Of a stretch of DNA of 64,000 nucleotides, positions 23,476 to 31,414 are shown one piece after another (position 1 is the stretch's first letter; each line of letters opens with the position of its first letter). Position numbers and translations under genes: made by a program. The notes under the pieces are model-generated. The model did no database searches, was not told the DNA's origin, and saw only the letters and a list, made by a program, of their open reading frames with translations. The stretch is from Leifsonia xyli (GTDB lineage Bacteria; Actinomycetota; Actinomycetes; Actinomycetales; Microbacteriaceae). Location: NCBI GenBank assembly GCA_003243275.1, contig QFQR01000001.1:1-64000 (forward strand), given 5' to 3'.

Positions 23476-24765
23476 CTACCCTTTCCTCGGCGTTACGGGT
23501 ATCGGCGGCGTGGATGTCTCTGCCTGCCCGGCTGCTGCGCCGCCGACCGCGGCACCGACTTTCGGCCCAGTCGTCGCTGCGGCTTTGACCACCTGCGCCC
23601 CGACGACGGCGGCGGCCGCGGGGCCGGCCGCTGCTGCCCCAGCACCTGCCGCGCCTCCCGAGGCCGCAGCCCCGCCACCGGAAGCAGCCGCCCCGCCACC
23701 CGCGCCCGCCGCGCCGCCTGCTACGTCACTTGCAGCGGGAGCCGTGCTCGGCGCGGGAGAAGTCCCGGCCCTCGCACCGTTTTGCCCTCCGAGGACGGAC
23801 TTCGCCGCGTTCGGCTGGGCCTTGACCGGCAGCGGGACGGGCCGGTTGAGCGCCGACTTCGCTTCCTGCTCGCTCGACATCGCGTGGTACATGTCGAAGC
23901 CCACGAACGAGATGAACTTGTATGTCAGGTATGGCGCGAACGCGGCGATGAACATCAGCACGACGCCCGAGATCGGGTCACTGATCGAGGCGAGGTCGAG
24001 GTCGATGGGCGCGCTGATCTGCCCAATGGCGACGAGGAACACGACGACGATGACGAGCTTCGAGAAGATGAGCGCCACGACGAACGCCGCCCAGCGTCCG
24101 AACCATCCCTTCGCGGCATCCCAGGTGAACCCGGCGAGGGCAATGGGCGCGAAGACAATGGCGACTAGCAGCAGCGCCTTGCGGATGAGCAGCGTGAACC
24201 ACACGATGCCCGCACCCGCGATGCCGAGCCCGGCAAGGAAGATCGTGATGATCGCACCCACGCCGGGCGAGGCGATGTTGATCGTCGTCAGCCCAGCGGC
24301 GAGCAGGGCCATGCGGTCGCCGATGCCTTCCATCGTGTTGCCAGTCGCCTGCACGATGCCGATGGTGAGCTGATCGGTGACCTCCAACAGGGTCGCGGTG
24401 AGGGTGATGGCGACGAACGATCCGAGCACCGACTTGGCGAGTCCCACGCCCGCGCGCGACAGTGCCATCGGATCTCGATGCACGAGCCCGGTGATGAGTT
24501 GGAGGCAGAAGAAGACGAGCATGACGAAGATCGCCACCCCGAACAGCACGTTGTAGACCGAGACGTACTGACTTCCAGTGACGTCGACGAGCGTTGTCGA
24601 GTCGAACACCGCCCACACGCTCTCGAACAGCCAGGCGGCGGCCTGCCCCATTGCCTGCGCGAGCCAGTCGAACGGCGCGGAGATGAGCGACGCAGTTCCC
24701 TCACCCACGGCATCGCACACCGAGGCGATGACGGGCACATCACAGATACTCATCGGCTCAGCCAT
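23476..24765 (-). CDS. VirB6/TrbL-like polytopic conjugation protein
   Basis: A 429-residue membrane protein with about six to eight helices in the first 300 residues, including FGVAIFVMLVFFCLQLITGL and WAAFVVALIFSKLVIVVVFLV, followed by a long Ala/Gly-rich disordered tail. This layout is that of VirB6/TrbL, the inner-membrane pore component. The tail is low-complexity and likely cytoplasmic. It lies 3 nt upstream of the SCO6880-like gene. Confidence 0.75.
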   Translation of the reverse strand: MAEPMSICDVPVIASVCDAVGEGTASLISAPFDWLAQAMGQAAAWLFESVWAVFDSTTLVDVTGSQYVSVYNVLFGVAIFVMLVFFCLQLITGLVHRDPMALSRAGVGLAKSVLGSFVAITLTATLLEVTDQLTIGIVQATGNTMEGIGDRMALLAAGLTTINIASPGVGAIITIFLAGLGIAGAGIVWFTLLIRKALLLVAIVFAPIALAGFTWDAAKGWFGRWAAFVVALIFSKLVIVVVFLVAIGQISAPIDLDLASISDPISGVVLMFIAAFAPYLTYKFISFVGFDMYHAMSSEQEAKSALNRPVPLPVKAQPNAAKSVLGGQNGARAGTSPAPSTAPAASDVAGGAAGAGGGAAASGGGAAASGGAAGAGAAAAGPAAAAVVGAQVVKAAATTGPKVGAAVGGAAAGQAETSTPPIPVTPRKG

Positions 24766-24783
24766 CTCAACTCGGTCGTGGAG

Positions 24784-25053
24784 TCAGACCGACTGGCCGA
24801 CGTTCCAAAAGAAGTTCACGAGCGTCACCGACGCACCGCAGATGATCGCCGCGCCGCACGAGACGAGTACGCCGACCTTGCCCCGGCTGGCGAGGTGCGG
24901 GTTCGAGCTGTTCGCCCCGTACCCCCAGACCACGGCCGAGATGATGAGGGCGAGGACGGCGAGGATGAGGCCCACTGTCATAGCCGCGCCGACGATGACG
25001 CGGAGCTGCTCGATGCCGGGCAACCCGTCGGTATTGGGGTCGATGTCGATCAC
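24784..25053 (-). CDS. DUF6112-like small membrane protein (copy 1)
   Basis: 89 residues from GTG 25053, with AAGGAG 6 nt before it; longer starts lack a ribosome site. Two membrane helices (VGLILAVLALIISAVVWGYG and VGVLVSCGAAIICGASVTLV) are joined by a short polar loop. It is paralogous along its full length to the next upstream gene. The size and topology resemble VirB2/TrbC pilin-like proteins, and this family accompanies VirB6-like genes in actinobacterial type IV systems. Confidence 0.7.
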   Translation of the reverse strand: MIDIDPNTDGLPGIEQLRVIVGAAMTVGLILAVLALIISAVVWGYGANSSNPHLASRGKVGVLVSCGAAIICGASVTLVNFFWNVGQSV

Positions 25054-25081
25054 AGTGTGCTCCTTCAGCAGGCGAGGAACG

Positions 25082-25101
25082 CCTTTACCCGGTAGGTGCG
25101 C
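25082..25101 (-). promoter_or_regulatory. Backbone motif copy B upstream of DUF6112 copy 1
   Basis: Minus-strand reading GCGCACCTACCGGGTAAAGG. It is nearly identical to copy A at ssb and ends about 29 nt before GTG 25053. It lies in the only sizeable gap inside the transfer operon, so it may be an internal promoter for the pilin-like, VirB6 and VirB4 genes. Confidence 0.5.
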
Positions 25102-25123
25102 ACGCTGTCCCAGTTCGACGGCG

Positions 25124-25390
25124 TCAGATGCTTGCTCCGACCCCAAGCAGGAAGTTGATCCAGGTGACGCCGAGGCCGGCGAGTGCGGCAGCTCCGATGG
25201 AGACGAGGAACCCGACGCGCGCGCGGACAGCCGAAGAGATGTTGCCGTTCGCCGACGAGATCGCCCACACTGCGGCGCAGATGACGAGCATGAGCACGGC
25301 GAAGATGAGCACGATGGTCAGCAGCGCGCCAACGATGGCGCGCAGTTCTGCCTGACCGCCGACGGCTCCGAAGTCGGGGAATACGTCCAT
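25124..25390 (-). CDS. DUF6112-like small membrane protein (copy 2)
   Basis: 88 residues from ATG 25390, one base after the stop of the peptidase gene. Same two-helix topology as copy 1 (LLTIVLIFAVLMLVICAAVW and VGFLVSIGAAALAGLGVTWI) and the same LRAIVGA start of helix 1. The pair probably arose by duplication and could form a hetero-oligomeric pilus or pore subunit. The 672-nt frame to 25795 is an antisense-style extension over the peptidase gene and is not used. Confidence 0.7.
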   Translation of the reverse strand: MDVFPDFGAVGGQAELRAIVGALLTIVLIFAVLMLVICAAVWAISSANGNISSAVRARVGFLVSIGAAALAGLGVTWINFLLGVGASI

Positions 25391-25391
25391 G

Positions 25392-26561
25392 TCATGCCGC
25401 GATCTGTGCTGAGCAGAGCGCCTCGGTGCTTGCGGCATCGAGGTTCTGCACTCCGTGGGCGGCAAGCCACGGCTCGGCATCGACTGCCGCGGCGTTCGAC
25501 CCGCCCGGCCGGATCTCGAAATGCAGGTGGGCTCCGGTCGACTTGCCCGCCGAACCGACGTTGCCGATGTGCTGCCCGGCAACGACCCGATCCCCGACGC
25601 TGACGAGGACGCCGCTCTGCCACATGTGTGCATAGGCGGAGGCGATGCGCTCTCCATCGATCGTGTGCTCGATGATGATGAGGTTGCCGTAGCCGCCCGA
25701 CGGCCCGGCGAAGCTGACCACGCCGTCGGCGAGCGCAAGGATCGCCGTGCCGTCGTCGGCAGCCCAGTCGGTTCCTGAGTGGAACGCTCGCTCACCAGTG
25801 AAGGGGTCTTCGCGCCACCCGAAGTCGCTGGTGTTCACCCACGTCCCACCCGGCAGGGGGAAGACGATTGCGGTCGTCTCGGGTACGTCGCCGAGCGGCG
25901 TACCGCTCGGCGTGGTCTCAGCGCGCCGGGTGAGCGCAGTGAGGATCGCTTCGGCGACCGGCTGGTAGTTCTGATAGCGGTCGGGGTAGGCCGAGACCTC
26001 GACCGCCTGCGCCGCCTCGCCGGGGTCGAGGTGTTGCCAGTCGGGGATGTCGAGCAGTCCACGCGGTGATGGGTAGTTCGGCCCGCTCGAGCCTCCGTAG
26101 AAGGCACGCGATTGGTAGGTCGCATTCATCAGCTCTGCGACGGTGCCCCATCCTGCGCTCGGCCGCATCTGGAATAGGCCGAGAGAGTCGTGATCGCTAC
26201 CTTCTCCGTCGTTCGGGAAGTCGCTTGATTCTGGAATCGCAGCCGAGTTTGCGAGCATCCGCAGCCGTGACTCGGTGAGTGCGGCCATGAGCGCGATGAC
26301 GATGCCAGCGCGGCCCACGCCCTCGGTCTGAGCGCCGACCGTGATGATGGTGGCTGCTTGAGTGAGCTGCTGATGGTTGAGGGTCACAGTCGCGCCCGCG
26401 CGCGTCGTGGCTGTGAGTGACTCGGGAATCGACCCGACGATGAGCGAGCTTGACGAGAGACACGCGGCGAATACCGCGGGCGACACGAGCAGACCCACGC
26501 CGACCAGACTCATGGGGAGCAGTGCGATGAGGGTGGCGATGGCCACAACGAGCTTCTTCAT
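25392..26561 (-). CDS. Secreted lysozyme-like / M23 peptidase for conjugation
   Basis: 389 residues with an N-terminal signal or anchor helix (KKLVVAIATLIALLPMSLVGVGLLV). The middle (ALTESRLRMLAN followed by DSLGLFQMRPSAGWG) fits a lytic-transglycosylase-type domain, and the C-terminus is an M23 zinc peptidase with ligands in FHSGTDWAA and GAHLHFEIRPGG. It would open the peptidoglycan locally so that the secretion channel can cross the wall, as VirB1/TcpG-type hydrolases do. A second M23 gene at 40245-41036 belongs to the other island. Confidence 0.85.
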   Translation of the reverse strand: MKKLVVAIATLIALLPMSLVGVGLLVSPAVFAACLSSSSLIVGSIPESLTATTRAGATVTLNHQQLTQAATIITVGAQTEGVGRAGIVIALMAALTESRLRMLANSAAIPESSDFPNDGEGSDHDSLGLFQMRPSAGWGTVAELMNATYQSRAFYGGSSGPNYPSPRGLLDIPDWQHLDPGEAAQAVEVSAYPDRYQNYQPVAEAILTALTRRAETTPSGTPLGDVPETTAIVFPLPGGTWVNTSDFGWREDPFTGERAFHSGTDWAADDGTAILALADGVVSFAGPSGGYGNLIIIEHTIDGERIASAYAHMWQSGVLVSVGDRVVAGQHIGNVGSAGKSTGAHLHFEIRPGGSNAAAVDAEPWLAAHGVQNLDAASTEALCSAQIAA

Positions 26562-26572
26562 ACGGGTGCCGA

Positions 26573-27244
26573 TCAGCGCAGGGGGTTGTCAAGCTCAGAG
26601 AGGCGAAGCGCGCGGCAGGTGTCGAAGGTCGGCTCGCAGGTGATGAAGACGGTGAACGCGACATCGTGGGAGCTGGTCACGGGCTCGGTGCCGTGGATGC
26701 CCTCGCGTTGTCGGATGCCGGTGATCGTGTAGGCGACGGTGCCCGGAAGGATCTGTCCCTCGGATGCCTGCTCCAGCGCGGTCGCCCACTCGTCCGGCAC
26801 GAACATGTCGTTGATGTCGAGCCATTGGCGGGTCTGCATCGTGCGGAGTTGAGCCCAGGCGTCCGCGGTCGGGAGGTAAGTGCGCACGTCAGAGGCGAGC
26901 CCGGCCGTCTCATTGCCGGAAGGATCGCCCACATCCACGATGACCTGCGCGTAGTCGGTCGGCACGAACTCGGTCGCGGTGTCCCAGGCGAACAGCGCGG
27001 TGGCGAGGGCGCGCGCGAACGTCTCCGGGTCGTCGGACTCACGGACGACGGGCGGAGTGCTCGATGTCGGCGACGGCGTGCTGGTCGACGCGTTGGGAGG
27101 ATCGCCCGCGGTGTTTTCGGGCGAGGGGTCGGAGCGAGGCGCGAGCAGCAGTCCATAGAGCCCGATTCCGACGAGGACGGCGAGCAAGGCGGCACCGACG
27201 ATCAGGAGGATCATGAGGCGACGGGGGAAGCGAGTCTGCGGCAT
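26573..27244 (-). CDS. VirB8/TcpC-like conjugation protein
   Basis: 223 residues from ATG 27244, which overlaps the parB-like stop by one base (TGATG). A short cytoplasmic tail and one membrane helix (RLMILLIVGAALLAVLVGIGLYGLLLA) are followed by a Ser/Thr/Pro linker and a globular domain (DPETFARALATALFAWDTAT and IRQREG). This is the topology of VirB8/TcpC NTF2-like scaffold proteins, although sequence similarity cannot be judged by eye. Two Cys near the end (ITCEPTFDTCRAL) may form a disulfide outside the membrane. Confidence 0.6.
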   Translation of the reverse strand: MPQTRFPRRLMILLIVGAALLAVLVGIGLYGLLLAPRSDPSPENTAGDPPNASTSTPSPTSSTPPVVRESDDPETFARALATALFAWDTATEFVPTDYAQVIVDVGDPSGNETAGLASDVRTYLPTADAWAQLRTMQTRQWLDINDMFVPDEWATALEQASEGQILPGTVAYTITGIRQREGIHGTEPVTSSHDVAFTVFITCEPTFDTCRALRLSELDNPLR

Positions 27245-28233
27245 CAGGCACTCTCCTTGGCGAGACGTTGGCGGGCGGCGCGGGCGGCTCGGGCCGCGTC
27301 GAAGAATCGGACGGTGGCGTCGAGGATCATCTCGACGTGCTCCCACTGGTCGTCGCTCAGTGCGGTGCCGATCTCGGCGGAGTCGTAGTGCGACCACCAC
27401 TGATCGAGGTCGTTCCAGGTCAGTGTGAACGCCCGCACCGGATAGCGAACCGGCACGGCGCTCGACGCTGGCGCGGGGGCCGGGCCTCGCTTGCGCCCTA
27501 GCTTTGCGCGCTCCAGCGCCTCCTGCGCGAGCAGTTCCAGTTCGCCTGGTGGCTCGGGTTCCTCCTGCGGGATCGCCAGCATGGCGATCGTGCGGGCGTG
27601 CGCCGTGGTGATCGACGAGCCGCGGTCGATGGCGTCGAGTTCGGAGCGGGCGAAGCCGCGCACGTCCTCTGGCTGGCGGGGGTCGTTGGCGATCCGTTGG
27701 AGGTCGTTGATCTGCTCCAGGCTCGTGTACGACTTGCGCCCGGTGACCATGACCGCAGCCTGCGCGCGGGACTTGCCCGGAGCACCGACGAGCGGTGGTG
27801 CCGTCACGGCACCACCGCTCGTTCCGGCGATTTTCTCGCCAGCACCGAACTGCGTCGCCGCCTGACGACGAGCGGCGTCCTCGGCCATGAGCGTCTTCAG
27901 TTCGCGGTACAGCGCCGCGGCCTCCGTCTGCGTGAATGGCTTGTGCAGCACGTTGTCGGCCTGCTCCGCCATGAGCCTCTGGAGCCGGTCGCTGATCCCG
28001 GAGCGGACGAAGACGTTGACCTTCTTGTGGCCGAGCTTGCGCAGCGCCGCGATGCGTCGAGCGCCGCACACGAGCACCCCGTCCGGTGTCACGGTCGGGG
28101 GCTGGAGCAGCCCGTCACGTTCGATGGATGCCGCGAGCGCATCGATGTCGCCCAGTTCCGTGCGATGGCGGTTGCCGACGACGATGGAGTCGATGGTGCG
28201 CTCCAGCTCGATGTGCCCGGTGCCCGCCGCCAT
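27244..28233 (-). CDS. ParB-like nuclease/partition domain protein
   Basis: 329 residues from ATG 28233, with GAGGTGAG just upstream. The N-terminus is a ParB/Srx fold: IDSIVVGNRHRTELGDIDALAASI, DGLLQPPTV, and the motif VLVCGARRIAALRKLG. A helical DNA-binding segment and a C-terminal domain with WNDLDQWWSHYDSAEIG follow. On conjugative elements such proteins serve in partition, regulation or CTP-dependent DNA clamping. There is no ParA gene next to it in this window. Confidence 0.8.
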   Translation of the reverse strand: MAAGTGHIELERTIDSIVVGNRHRTELGDIDALAASIERDGLLQPPTVTPDGVLVCGARRIAALRKLGHKKVNVFVRSGISDRLQRLMAEQADNVLHKPFTQTEAAALYRELKTLMAEDAARRQAATQFGAGEKIAGTSGGAVTAPPLVGAPGKSRAQAAVMVTGRKSYTSLEQINDLQRIANDPRQPEDVRGFARSELDAIDRGSSITTAHARTIAMLAIPQEEPEPPGELELLAQEALERAKLGRKRGPAPAPASSAVPVRYPVRAFTLTWNDLDQWWSHYDSAEIGTALSDDQWEHVEMILDATVRFFDAARAARAARQRLAKESA

Positions 28234-28237
28234 GTGC

Positions 28238-29068
28238 TCACCTCGCCCCAGCCAGAGTCGGAGCATTCAGGCCAAGCAGCAGCACGAGGTCGTCATCGGT
28301 GAGCAGCGCCCGTAGGGGCTCGCCGACAAGGAGCCGGAACAGCACGCCGCGGCCGACGGCGGTGTGCGCCTGGTCGGGATCGGGGTTGCCGAGGATCGCA
28401 CGGAGCAGCGCGTTCCAGCTCGTCGACGACAGATCGAGCACCGCCCGAGCGTGCGGGTCTCGTCGCAGTGACTCCGCTGCGCTCGCCCGCGACGGCGCTT
28501 CGCCGAGTCGAGTGCAGATGTGCTCGATGGCCGCGCGCGCCGTCTGCTCCGGCCAGTCGAGCAGCATCAGCAGCTTGATCGCGTTCTCGACCGCGCGGAC
28601 GACGCCAGTCGCCTCGTCATTCGGTTCGTCCTCGGCCTCACCCGCAGGTGCGACCTGCAGCGCCTCGTGGTAGTCGGTGAGCGGGTTTTCCCGGTCGCTG
28701 AACCGCTCTGGATCGTGGAAGCCGCTGTACTGTGGCCTGCGCGCTTGATGCGTCGAGCAGAGTAAGCCGTTGCCCCGTTCCTCGGCGATCAGCGTGACCT
28801 GCACGGCGCGGGTGATGACTGCCCACGGATCTTCCGCGTTGCGCACGGCTGGGGTGCGCATCGCGTCGAACGCGGCGCTCGCCGCCTCCCACGGGTCGAG
28901 GCCGTGCTTTCGCGCGAGGCTCGCGTACCGACCCGCCGTGTACTCCATGAGCGCCGCGACATCCACGTTGCGCCGCCACGCGCCTTTCCCATCTTCGTGC
29001 AGACGCTCCAGGAGCGCGCGCAGTCCCTCCGGGGTGCGGAACGACGTGGGAGCGGCCTGGGCAGACAT
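28238..29068 (-). CDS. Conserved element protein of unknown function (sigma-region-2-like segment)
   Basis: 276 residues from ATG 29068. The segment YTAGRYASLARKHGLDPWEAASAAFDAMR resembles the helical layout of sigma factor region 2, but there is no clear -35-binding region 4, so I do not call it a sigma factor. The C-terminal half is helical and acidic. It lies 4 nt upstream of the parB-like gene and 7 nt downstream of the previous gene. A regulatory or replication-accessory role is possible. Confidence 0.5.
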   Translation of the reverse strand: MSAQAAPTSFRTPEGLRALLERLHEDGKGAWRRNVDVAALMEYTAGRYASLARKHGLDPWEAASAAFDAMRTPAVRNAEDPWAVITRAVQVTLIAEERGNGLLCSTHQARRPQYSGFHDPERFSDRENPLTDYHEALQVAPAGEAEDEPNDEATGVVRAVENAIKLLMLLDWPEQTARAAIEHICTRLGEAPSRASAAESLRRDPHARAVLDLSSTSWNALLRAILGNPDPDQAHTAVGRGVLFRLLVGEPLRALLTDDDLVLLLGLNAPTLAGAR

Positions 29069-29075
29069 GGCGCGC

Positions 29076-29516
29076 TCACAGGCGGCGGAGCGGGTCGCGG
29101 CTGACAGAGGACTGGCGCGCGGGGGACTGCCCGAACGCGGAGAGCGGCGCGATGCCCTGGGCACGCCCCCGGATGCCTGGCCGGGTCACCGGAGTCGCCT
29201 GCGGCGAAGTCTGCCGACGCTCCTCGACGCGGCGCGCCAGCTCGGTGCGCAGGTCGATGCCGCGCCCGATCATGCGGGCCGAGGCGGATGGGAGCAGCTC
29301 GGTCGGGCGCACCCACACCACCTGGCTGCGGTCGTGCTCTGCGCTCAGGCGCTCCAGGAGTGGGTGGCCACCGCGCCACGTCTGCGCGGCGAGCCACGGG
29401 TCGGTGTGGCGCGCCAGCTCCGAGATCTCAGCAGCCTCGCTCGGAGTCGGCTTCAGCGTGTGGAGGACATCGGCAAGCCGACGGGCGTGCTCGTCCTCCG
29501 GCAACTCATCGTTCAC
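29076..29516 (-). CDS. Hypothetical protein in maintenance operon
   Basis: 146 residues: an acidic helical first half (LPEDEHARRLADVLHTLKP, then AAEISELARHTDPWLAAQTW) and a basic, Ser/Pro/Arg-rich tail. No family recognised. It overlaps the DUF2637 gene by 4 nt and is followed closely by the gene at 28238. Expression is presumably coupled to its neighbours. Confidence 0.5.
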   Translation of the reverse strand: MNDELPEDEHARRLADVLHTLKPTPSEAAEISELARHTDPWLAAQTWRGGHPLLERLSAEHDRSQVVWVRPTELLPSASARMIGRGIDLRTELARRVEERRQTSPQATPVTRPGIRGRAQGIAPLSAFGQSPARQSSVSRDPLRRL

Positions 29517-30154
29517 AGCGCGCCTCCTTCCGACGCGGCGGAGAGCGCGGGCGTCGCCAGCCAGCGGCCGACCGTGGACGGATGCACCCCGGTCGCGCGA
29601 GCGATGGCCTTGTTCGTCATGCCGTCCTCCTTCAGTCGCAGGGCGAGTTCTCTAGGAGCAAGGTGCGCAGGCGGTTCCGGCGACAGGTACTCGACCGCGC
29701 TCGACACCAACTCGGCCGTCTGCGTCGACGGCTCTCCACGGAACCGTCGAGTGAGCACCACCGTCAGGTGAGTGATCGCCAGCAGCACGAGCGGCGGTAC
29801 TGCGGCGACCGATCCTGCGAGGGCCGAAGGAACGTCGGCGTCAGCGGCGACGACCGCGTGGATCGCGTTGGCGGCGACCGAGACCGCGGCACCGGCCGTG
29901 AGCAGGAGCCACGGATACCAGGCGGCACGTTGCCCCGCGAGCGCGACGACGGACACCGTGGCGACGACGATGATGCCGTCCACGATGAGCGGCCATGCCC
30001 ACGCCTGGCTCTCATCGACGCCGGAGCGTCGCGCGAGGTCGGCGAGCGCCGTGAACGACAGCCAGAAGGCCGCTGCGGCGATGAATACGGTCCCAGCCAC
30101 CGCCGTCCACACGGCGATCCGCCCGCGCGGCTGTTGCGTGCTGCCGGGGATCAC
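29513..30154 (-). CDS. DUF2637-like membrane protein with C-terminal HTH
   Basis: 213 residues from GTG 30154, overlapping the primase stop by GTGA. Four membrane helices (for example AVWTAVAGTVFIAAAAFWLS and LLLTAGAAVSVAANAIHAVV) match DUF2637, the family of Streptomyces plasmid spread proteins. The C-terminus has a helix-turn-helix of replication-control type, KEDGMTNKAIARATGVHPSTVGRWL. A role in spread within mycelium or recipient handling is possible; here it more likely senses or anchors DNA at the membrane. Confidence 0.7.
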   Translation of the reverse strand: MIPGSTQQPRGRIAVWTAVAGTVFIAAAAFWLSFTALADLARRSGVDESQAWAWPLIVDGIIVVATVSVVALAGQRAAWYPWLLLTAGAAVSVAANAIHAVVAADADVPSALAGSVAAVPPLVLLAITHLTVVLTRRFRGEPSTQTAELVSSAVEYLSPEPPAHLAPRELALRLKEDGMTNKAIARATGVHPSTVGRWLATPALSAASEGGAL

Positions 30155-31086
30155 GAGAGCACCTGACCCGATGAAGGCTGAGCTGCATGGCTGGGCACGG
30201 AACTGGCGGTAGGCGCGGACTGTGCGCCCCTCGCTACGCGGTGCGCCGAGCGGATCGTCGTCTCGATCTCCGGCGTGGGCAAGCCTGCGCGCTCGGCAGC
30301 CGGCCCCAGCGCGGCACGCACGCGGTCGGGCGGGATACCCGCCTCGATGAGTCGACACGAGGCCCAGAACAGGCCGCGGTTGCGCTCGCCCTCGCCGCGC
30401 ATTCCGACCCAGCGGGCGATCCGCTCCACGTCAATGCCGTCCGTTCGGTCGACAGGGATGACGGGCATCGGGCGCGCCGGTCGCGGATCGAGGAACTGCC
30501 GTAGCGCGTGGGCATCAACGGGAACCGCGTCGCCTCGCCCGGAGCCGATGAGGGCATACGCACTCGGCCCCGCATCGGTGGCGATGATCGAGGGCGGCAC
30601 GATGACGTAGCCGCCCGATCCCCGGAAGTCGATGCCAGCACGCGCCACCTGCCAGGACGGCTGCACCAGCTCGGGGTCGGCCGGGTAGTAGGCATGGACT
30701 CCGCCCGAGGGCGTGCGGATGAACGCGGCCCAGCGATCCGTCAGCCCCTCGCGCCGGGCCAGCTCGAACGCTGCGAAGCCGCGGATCGCCCCGTGCACGT
30801 CGACATCCACGACCTCCAGCCCGGAGATCTGACCCGTCGGCATCCCGATGTTGGCGCGCGGCCAACGCGCCCACCAGCGAGCGACCTGGCGCGGTTCGGT
30901 GCTCGCCTCGTGGAATCCCCGTTTGGTCAGCGGGCGCTTGCCTCCTGTGACGCAGGGAAAGACCGGGATGCCTGCCTCGGCGTAGCGACACGCTGCGGCG
31001 CTCGGCGACAGCCCGGTGAGCGAGGCGAGCAGGGCGGCGGCATCCATCGGCTGGCGCTCTCCGCGCGAGGCTTCCGGCATCGTCAT
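30151..31086 (-). CDS. Primase-polymerase (bifunctional DNA primase/polymerase) protein
   Basis: 311 residues from ATG 31086, with GGAGG 7 nt upstream. Prim-Pol domain: GIPVFPCVTGGKRPLTKRGF, the catalytic acidic pair in LEVVDVDVHG, TPSGGVHAYY, and the GIDFRGSGGYVIVPPS motif. These AEP-family enzymes start or extend DNA strands on plasmids and integrative elements. No fused helicase is present, so it may work with the helicase at 2784 or as a replication initiator accessory. It is the first gene of the maintenance-transfer operon and faces a long control region. Confidence 0.8.
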   Translation of the reverse strand: MTMPEASRGERQPMDAAALLASLTGLSPSAAACRYAEAGIPVFPCVTGGKRPLTKRGFHEASTEPRQVARWWARWPRANIGMPTGQISGLEVVDVDVHGAIRGFAAFELARREGLTDRWAAFIRTPSGGVHAYYPADPELVQPSWQVARAGIDFRGSGGYVIVPPSIIATDAGPSAYALIGSGRGDAVPVDAHALRQFLDPRPARPMPVIPVDRTDGIDVERIARWVGMRGEGERNRGLFWASCRLIEAGIPPDRVRAALGPAAERAGLPTPEIETTIRSAHRVARGAQSAPTASSVPSHAAQPSSGQVLS

Positions 31087-31123
31087 CTCGGCACCTCCTC
31101 TGGCCTGGGCGTGAGCCGTGGGG

Positions 31124-31143
31124 CTCTTATCGATCAGGTGCGC
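31124..31143 (-). promoter_or_regulatory. Backbone motif copy C upstream of the primase operon
   Basis: Minus-strand reading GCGCACCTGATCGATAAGAG, ending about 38 nt before ATG 31086. It shares GCGCACCT with the other copies and has GATAAG where the others have GGTA. Confidence 0.4.
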
Positions 31144-31245
31144 CGGGGTTCCCAAGAGACGGTTGCCGTCCGATGGGCAACGCAGTCAGGCTGCGGGGTC
31201 GCTGTGCTCATGGAATTGTCTCCTCCCGCTCGCCGGGAAGCCCCG

Positions 31246-31259
31246 TTGAGCATGCTCAA
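31246..31259. promoter_or_regulatory. Palindromic operator copy 1
   Basis: TTGAGCATGCTCAA, a perfect palindrome. It is the outlying member of four copies, 47 bp before copy 2, and lies just downstream of the minus-strand promoter. Confidence 0.7.
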
Positions 31260-31276
31260 AACTCTCCCGAGACTCC

Positions 31277-31306
31277 GTTCTAACACCGCACGTTGAGCAT
31301 GCGCAA
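31277..31306 (-). promoter_or_regulatory. Promoter toward the primase/transfer operon
   Basis: TTGCGC (31306-31301) and TAGAAC (31282-31277) are separated by 18 bp on the minus strand. The -35 box is inside operator copy 2, so a bound regulator would block it. Confidence 0.45.
31293..31306. promoter_or_regulatory. Palindromic operator copy 2
   Basis: TTGAGCATGCGCAA. Consensus of the four sites is TTG-A/C-GCATGC-N-CAA. Copies 2, 3 and 4 start exactly 22 bp apart, two helical turns. Confidence 0.75.
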
Positions 31307-31309
31307 CGG

Positions 31310-31338
31310 TTGATTTGCGCATGCTCAACGGGTAGATT
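31310..31338 (+). promoter_or_regulatory. Promoter for the EspR-like regulator
   Basis: TTGATT (31310-31315) and TAGATT (31333-31338) are 17 bp apart. Operator copy 3 fills the spacer and copy 4 covers the -10 and start region, implying autoregulation. Confidence 0.6.
31315..31328. promoter_or_regulatory. Palindromic operator copy 3
   Basis: TTGCGCATGCTCAA, the exact reverse complement of copy 2, together forming a 36-bp perfect inverted repeat around an 8-bp centre. Confidence 0.75.
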
Positions 31339-31350
31339 GAGCATGCACAA
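31337..31350. promoter_or_regulatory. Palindromic operator copy 4
   Basis: TTGAGCATGCACAA, 22 bp after copy 3, overlapping the -10 box of the regulator promoter. Confidence 0.7.
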
Positions 31351-31414
31351 CTACCCTTGGGCCTGGGCTACGTCGATGCCTTCGCCCTCCCGAAGGGAAG
31401 GGGGGTCAGCGACG

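Larger units (their letters stand above)
31087..31414. other. Divergent control region between primase operon and EspR-like regulator
   Basis: 328 nt without a supported gene. It holds, from left to right, the backbone motif copy C (31124-31143), a minus-strand promoter, four palindromic 14-mers (31246-31350) and a plus-strand promoter. It is best read as the master switch of the element. Confidence 0.65.

Noticed and set aside
23476..23800. Repetitive GCC/GGC stretch at the 3' end of the VirB6-like gene
   Set aside because: Ordinary low-complexity Ala/Gly tail of this protein family, not a mobile or regulatory repeat.
27245..28069. N-terminal extension of the VirB8-like frame
   Set aside because: It lies over the parB-like gene and is Arg/Gly-rich; the real start is ATG 27244 overlapping the parB-like stop.
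28238..29068. Sigma factor call for the protein with a region-2-like helix
   Set aside because: Only one helical segment resembles sigma region 2 and no region 4 is visible, so it is left as unknown.
31246..31350. Repeated 14-mers considered as a CRISPR array or replication iterons
   Set aside because: Too short, palindromic, only four copies, and no spacers; they align with promoter boxes, so operators fit better.
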